DNA from: Flavobacteriales bacterium UBA5869
GTDB lineage: Bacteria; Bacteroidota; Bacteroidia; Flavobacteriales_D; Crocinitomicaceae
NCBI GenBank assembly: GCA_002432565.1
Contig: DJFP01000078.1
Location: 19,341-28,443 of the forward strand
DNA length: 9,103 nucleotides
Direction of reading: 5' to 3'
Part shown: piece after piece, positions 6,706-9,103 of the stretch
Layout: each line of letters starts with the position of its first letter
How positions within the stretch are numbered: the first letter of the stretch is position 1
Notes under the pieces: generated by a model
Databases searched by the model: none
What the model saw: only the letters and a program-made list of their open reading frames with translations
Told to the model about the DNA's origin: nothing
Translations under genes and position numbers: made by a program

Positions 6706-6746
6706 GAAAATCGGGTGGATATTCAAATTCACCCGATTTTCTTTTG
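6706..6746 (+). terminator. Rho-independent terminator of DUF4199 copy 1
   Basis: GAAAATCGGGTG (6706-6717) pairs perfectly with CACCCGATTTTC (6730-6741), followed by TTTTG. It starts 17 bp after the stop codon at 6689. Its core, AATCGGGTGGAT, recurs in the next two terminators of the window. Confidence 0.75.
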
Positions 6747-6753
6747 TAGCTAA

Positions 6754-6787
6754 TTGATATTAAATGTATTACCTGAAAATAAATTTG
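6754..6787 (+). promoter_or_regulatory. Probable promoter of DUF4199 copy 2
   Basis: TAAATTTG (6780-6787) is an exact match to TAnnTTTG, 51 bp before the ATG at 6839. A TTG at 6754-6756 lies 23 bp upstream, at the far end of accepted spacing. The equivalent place before copy 1 (6160-6167, AATACTTG) matches less well, so copy 1 may be expressed more weakly. With the terminator at 6706-6746 between the genes, the two copies are probably separate transcripts. Confidence 0.5.
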
Positions 6788-6838
6788 GATATCCGATCAT
6801 TTTCATGTAAATTCTAATCGCATTTAAATTCTATCACT

Positions 6839-7300
6839 ATGAACACTCGATCTCAATCCGTACGCTACGGGCTTTACAGCTTTGCAGGCATTGTTGTTTT
6901 ATTCCTGCTCACGAAACTATTTTCATTGGAACATGTCACTTTTCTCCGATTCTTAAACATCCTGATTATTATTTTCTTTACAAACAGGCTGGCGAAACAG
7001 AATCACAAGAACAACGTCGACAATAACTACCTGAATGCCTGGGTTTCATTGATCCTGGCCAATGTGATAACGGTCAGTTTATCATTGATCGGTTTCGTGC
7101 TCTACGCTATGTTCATCCAGCCGGATTTCATCAGTAAATTTGAAGGTGGAATACTTTGGAATAACCACATTACTTTAGGGCAGGCGGCATTAACACTCTT
7201 TACCGAAGGTATCGGCTGTGCGGTTGCTATTTCATTCATTATTATGCAATACTGGAACGAAAGCCCGAAGAGTAAGGTCTCCCCCACTGAAAAGCATTAA
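6839..7300 (+). CDS. DUF4199-like membrane protein, copy 2
   Basis: A 153-residue paralog of the preceding gene, 64 percent identical over 140 residues by hand alignment without gaps. The same four hydrophobic segments are seen (about 12-30, 37-48, 70-92, 115-137), with the same landmark residues: FLRFLN (35-40), FFTNRLAK (46-53), MFIQPDFISKFEGG (91-104), LWNNHIT (106-112) and FTEGIGCAVAISFIIMQYWN (121-140). The last block fits the DUF4199 ending well. The acidic loop of copy 1 is replaced by an Asn-rich one (NNVDNNY), a clear difference on the soluble side. It has its own promoter box and terminator. Function is unknown; retention of two divergent copies suggests non-identical roles or regulation. 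Confidence 0.78.
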   Translation: MNTRSQSVRYGLYSFAGIVVLFLLTKLFSLEHVTFLRFLNILIIIFFTNRLAKQNHKNNVDNNYLNAWVSLILANVITVSLSLIGFVLYAMFIQPDFISKFEGGILWNNHITLGQAALTLFTEGIGCAVAISFIIMQYWNESPKSKVSPTEKH

Positions 7301-7322
7301 AAGCAAGGTTCACATAACGGAG

Positions 7323-7361
7323 AATCGGATGGATTAACTAATTCATCCGATTTTTCTTTTT
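7323..7361 (+). terminator. Rho-independent terminator of DUF4199 copy 2
   Basis: AATCGGATGGATTA and TAATTCATCCGATT (ends 7323 and 7352) form a stem of up to 14 bp with one G-T pair and a very small loop. It is followed by a T-rich tract to 7361 and starts 22 bp after the stop codon. Confidence 0.78.
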
Positions 7362-7687
7362 AGGAAGTCTAAACTTTTCTGACCAATTTCCAACCAAATC
7401 CAAAAAAGCTCCGTTTATGTCTAAAGCTTTGTCATGATAAAGATCTTAACGTTATAAAACCTAGGCCTCCGGATGCAAGGAGAGATCGGATGGACCCGGA
7501 AATCCATCCGGTTTTCTTTCAAATCACATCAAACTGATTTCTAACTTCGTAAAAAAATTACGGACTTCGTGTCGTAAATTAGCATTCTGAAAAACATGCA
7601 GGTCCAATTAACTTATTAATAATCACAATCAATGATGTGCCGTTTTAAAATTTGGCTCATCTTTACAAAATAGTTACTATTCACGTC
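7362..7687 (+). other. Long intergenic region with third related terminator and no gene
   Basis: No open frame with coding character was found on either strand here; the longest ATG-started frame I noted (7418) has six codons. It holds a third hairpin of the AATCGGATGG family (7487-7510). It also holds AT-rich DNA with a CGTAA / TTACG / CGTAA triple of short arms (7548-7552, 7558-7562, 7573-7577), and candidate promoter boxes for the hydrolase gene: TAAATTAG at 7575-7582 and TAAAATTTG at 7646-7654. None of these boxes has a clear upstream partner. Confidence 0.5.
7487..7520 (+). terminator. Third related terminator without its own gene
   Basis: CGGATGGA (7487-7494) pairs with TCCATCCG (7503-7510) around an 8-nt loop, extended by G-T and A-T pairs, then GTTTTCTTTC. 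The stretch GCAAGG, then GGAGA, then ATCGGATGGA before and in the hairpin matches the region after DUF4199 copy 2, so it looks like the tail of a lost third unit. CCGGATG at 7469-7475 could also pair with CATCCGG (7505-7511), an alternative fold. Confidence 0.6.
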
Positions 7688-8251
7688 ATGACACTAGAAG
7701 ATTTTATCGTTTTCGAACGAAAATGGGAAGGCGGTCTCAGCAGGCACACTTCCGACTCTGCAAGCAAAACACCTTGTCCAACTCCTTTCAAAGGCAAAAC
7801 AGGATGGCATACCAATGCGGGGATTACTTATGCCGTTTGGCGCAAAAAATTCGGAAAACTAAACGACCAGCGTTTCTTTGAAATGTCAAATGCAGATTGG
7901 TTCATTGTTTTCGATTCGCTTTATTATTCAAAAGTAAGGGCAGCTTCTTTCAATTCCTTATCGATTGGTTTCATGGTGACTACCATTGCCTGGGGTTCCG
8001 GTGTCAGGCAAGCGGGCTTAACGCTTCAACGGGCAATCAACCAAAAAGGCGGAGCGGTTTCCATTGACGGAGTGATCGGTCCCAAAACCATTGCAGCAGC
8101 CAATGCCATTCCAGCGAAAGAATTGTTCGACGAACTGGTAAAACAGCGCGCAGCTTTCTTTCATCGGATTGCAAAGGGCAAAAACGCTGTGTTCCTAAAA
8201 GGATGGATGAATCGATTGAATGCTTTTGTGAAACAGTTTAAACCCGTGTAA
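7688..8251 (+). CDS. GH108-like peptidoglycan hydrolase with C-terminal PG-binding domain
   Basis: The ATG at 7688 is preferred; the only longer frame starts at a TTG (7652) that lies on a possible promoter box. The 187-residue product begins with LEDFIVFERKWEGGLS, the start of the GH108 N-acetylmuramidase-type domain, with Glu14 of EGG as the expected catalytic acid. The usual DxGGxTxxGIT stretch appears as a variant with an insertion, ending GKTGWHTNAGITYAVW (36-51). From about residue 100 (AWGSGVRQAGLTLQRAIN, SIDGVIGPKTIAAAN, KQRAAFFHRIAKG, FLKGWMNRLNAF) it matches the PG_binding_3 domain that accompanies GH108. It would cleave peptidoglycan. There is no signal peptide, so export needs lysis, a holin-like or other route. 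No phage genes flank it. Similar proteins occur as phage endolysins and as chromosomal genes. Confidence 0.82.
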   Translation: MTLEDFIVFERKWEGGLSRHTSDSASKTPCPTPFKGKTGWHTNAGITYAVWRKKFGKLNDQRFFEMSNADWFIVFDSLYYSKVRAASFNSLSIGFMVTTIAWGSGVRQAGLTLQRAINQKGGAVSIDGVIGPKTIAAANAIPAKELFDELVKQRAAFFHRIAKGKNAVFLKGWMNRLNAFVKQFKPV

Positions 8252-8299
8252 TTCCGAATTCAGCAGGTGCACAATTAACCGCCTACCTGCAGGTTATAT

Positions 8300-9103
8300 T
8301 TAAAACGAAATCATCTGTTTACTGCGATAGGTCTTCCCAAAAGCTGTTGCCTGGAACAAATATATACCTGCCCCGGCTTCCAATTGAATGCTATTATCCG
8401 TTTTTACGAAAGATACGTGTTTGCCGGCCGCATCCAGGATTTGCAGATTTTCGATCTTTAAGTCCGGGTTCAGGAAAAAAGTTGTTCCGTCCTGCTTCCG
8501 GACCAATTTGGTTTCGATTGCTTCGTTGTTTACCGATAAATGACTGCAAATCGTTGTACTGAATGAAATCTGCCCTGCATTTTGGGTAGTTTCTTCAACA
8601 AATGAAGCCGTATTTCCCTGTTCACCATATAAGACCATTATCTCATTTCCATGGATCACCGCCGGATCCCATCTGTTTTCCAATTCCTGGATTAAGTTCG
8701 GATTTACGGCATTCACAGCGCTGTAATCGTATGAAACAGGTGTGTAAACGATCAGTGAATGTCCAGAAGGAACAGTTTGCAGCATATTCAGCATACCAGC
8801 AAGCTGTAAGGAATCACCTGCATCGAAAACAAAATAGTATTCCACACGCTGTCTGCAATTCCCTTCATTCATGTTGCCAAAAGCGTGTGTTGGATTGGCA
8901 CCGTTGTAATTGGTCCCCCATGCAGAACAATTAGACGGATCGATCACTGCCACATAAAATGCAGGCTGAAGCGAACAAGTGGCATATTCAATTATCTGGC
9001 CGTCTATCGAATAAGAATTATAAATCGAATTTGAATTGTAGCAATTGACTGTTAATTCGGATTGCCCGAAAGCAGATGAAGCAGTTAAAAACAGAGCTGT
9101 AAA
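8300..9103 (-). CDS. Secreted protein with T9SS-type C-terminal domain, 5' end outside window
   Basis: The frame is open from the right window edge to the stop at 8300, giving 267 visible residues. An internal GTG at 8953 is not the start, because the in-frame upstream part reads FTALFLTASSAFGQSELTVN, the tail of a signal peptide with probable cleavage after AFG or AFGQ. The true start should lie a few codons beyond 9103. Residues about 48-160 (FYVAVIDPSNCSAWG, FGNMNEGNCRQRVEYYFVF, LQTVPSGHSLIVY) resemble the accessory domain seen in some large T9SS-linked surface proteins, with several Cys. The last 55 residues (LKIENLQILDAAGKHVSF, then AGAGIYLFQATAFGKTYRSK) fit a type A T9SS sorting domain, although the opening PNP motif is reduced to LNP. 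The protein is thus predicted to be secreted or attached at the cell surface. No enzyme motif is seen. Confidence 0.78.
   Translation of the reverse strand, partial: FTALFLTASSAFGQSELTVNCYNSNSIYNSYSIDGQIIEYATCSLQPAFYVAVIDPSNCSAWGTNYNGANPTHAFGNMNEGNCRQRVEYYFVFDAGDSLQLAGMLNMLQTVPSGHSLIVYTPVSYDYSAVNAVNPNLIQELENRWDPAVIHGNEIMVLYGEQGNTASFVEETTQNAGQISFSTTICSHLSVNNEAIETKLVRKQDGTTFFLNPDLKIENLQILDAAGKHVSFVKTDNSIQLEAGAGIYLFQATAFGKTYRSKQMISF

Larger units (their letters stand above)
6157..7352 (+). repeat. Tandem gene duplication, two units with leader and terminator
   Basis: Unit 1 spans about 6157-6741 and unit 2 about 6777-7352. The encoded proteins align without gaps over their first 140 residues, with 89 identities (64 percent, counted by eye). 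The leaders also match: a TTGG followed by GGATATCC or GGAATCC lies exactly 51 bp before each ATG, and ATGTAA/TTGTAA with AT-rich flanks follows in both. Each unit ends in a hairpin built on AATCGGRTGG. The divergence indicates an old duplication with selection to keep both copies. Confidence 0.75.

Noticed and set aside
7548..7577. CGTAA / TTACG / CGTAA short arms as a possible riboswitch or operator
   Set aside because: Arms are only 5 bp in AT-rich DNA and expected by chance; no known riboswitch core is near.
8263..8290. GCAGGT / ACCTGC inverted repeat between the convergent genes at 8251 and 8300 as a terminator
   Set aside because: A 6-bp stem with a 16-nt loop and no T tract right after it on either strand is too weak to call.
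8602..8934. Open frame of 110 codons on the plus strand, His- and Pro-rich
   Set aside because: It is the complement of the secreted-protein gene; the composition is that of a shadow frame.

Overview
The window reads as chromosomal DNA of a Bacteroidota bacterium, most likely of the order Flavobacteriales. The signs are a probable type IX secretion (T9SS) C-terminal domain, two DUF4199-type membrane proteins, lipoproteins of Bacteroidota style, moderate-to-low GC, and several upstream boxes close to the TAnnTTTG promoter element of this phylum. Genus cannot be fixed from the sequence alone.

Region 1 (about 1-3260, minus strand) is a compact dlt-type operon in the order dltC, dltD, dltX, dltB, dltA, with dltA cut by the window edge. 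Neighbouring genes overlap by 4 bp or lie 3 to 13 bp apart. It encodes a carrier protein, an activating adenylation enzyme, an MBOAT membrane acyltransferase, a periplasmic SGNH-like transferase and a 44-residue microprotein ending in FIYQQF. This is the full toolkit for charging an amino acid (D-alanine in Firmicutes), passing it across the membrane and attaching it to an envelope polymer. Gram-negative Bacteroidota lack teichoic acids, so the acceptor is unknown. The usually invariant WHG histidine of DltB is Asn here. This operon is the most interesting system in the window.

Region 2 (3261-4833, plus strand) is divergent from the dlt operon. It holds an unrecognised lipoprotein followed 14 bp later by a DUF2306-like multi-pass membrane protein. 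The latter overlaps, tail to tail by 29 bp, a minus-strand TPR lipoprotein gene (4805-6007).

Region 3 (6008-7520) holds a strong orphan hairpin in a divergent intergenic space. It is followed by two tandemly duplicated DUF4199-like genes, each with a related leader and a related terminator. A third terminator of the same family, with no gene in front of it, suggests a lost third copy.

Region 4 (7521-9103) holds a GH108-like peptidoglycan hydrolase gene with a C-terminal peptidoglycan-binding domain. Convergent to it is the 3' part of a secreted, T9SS-type protein gene that runs off the right edge. No rRNA, tRNA, CRISPR array or insertion sequence was seen.
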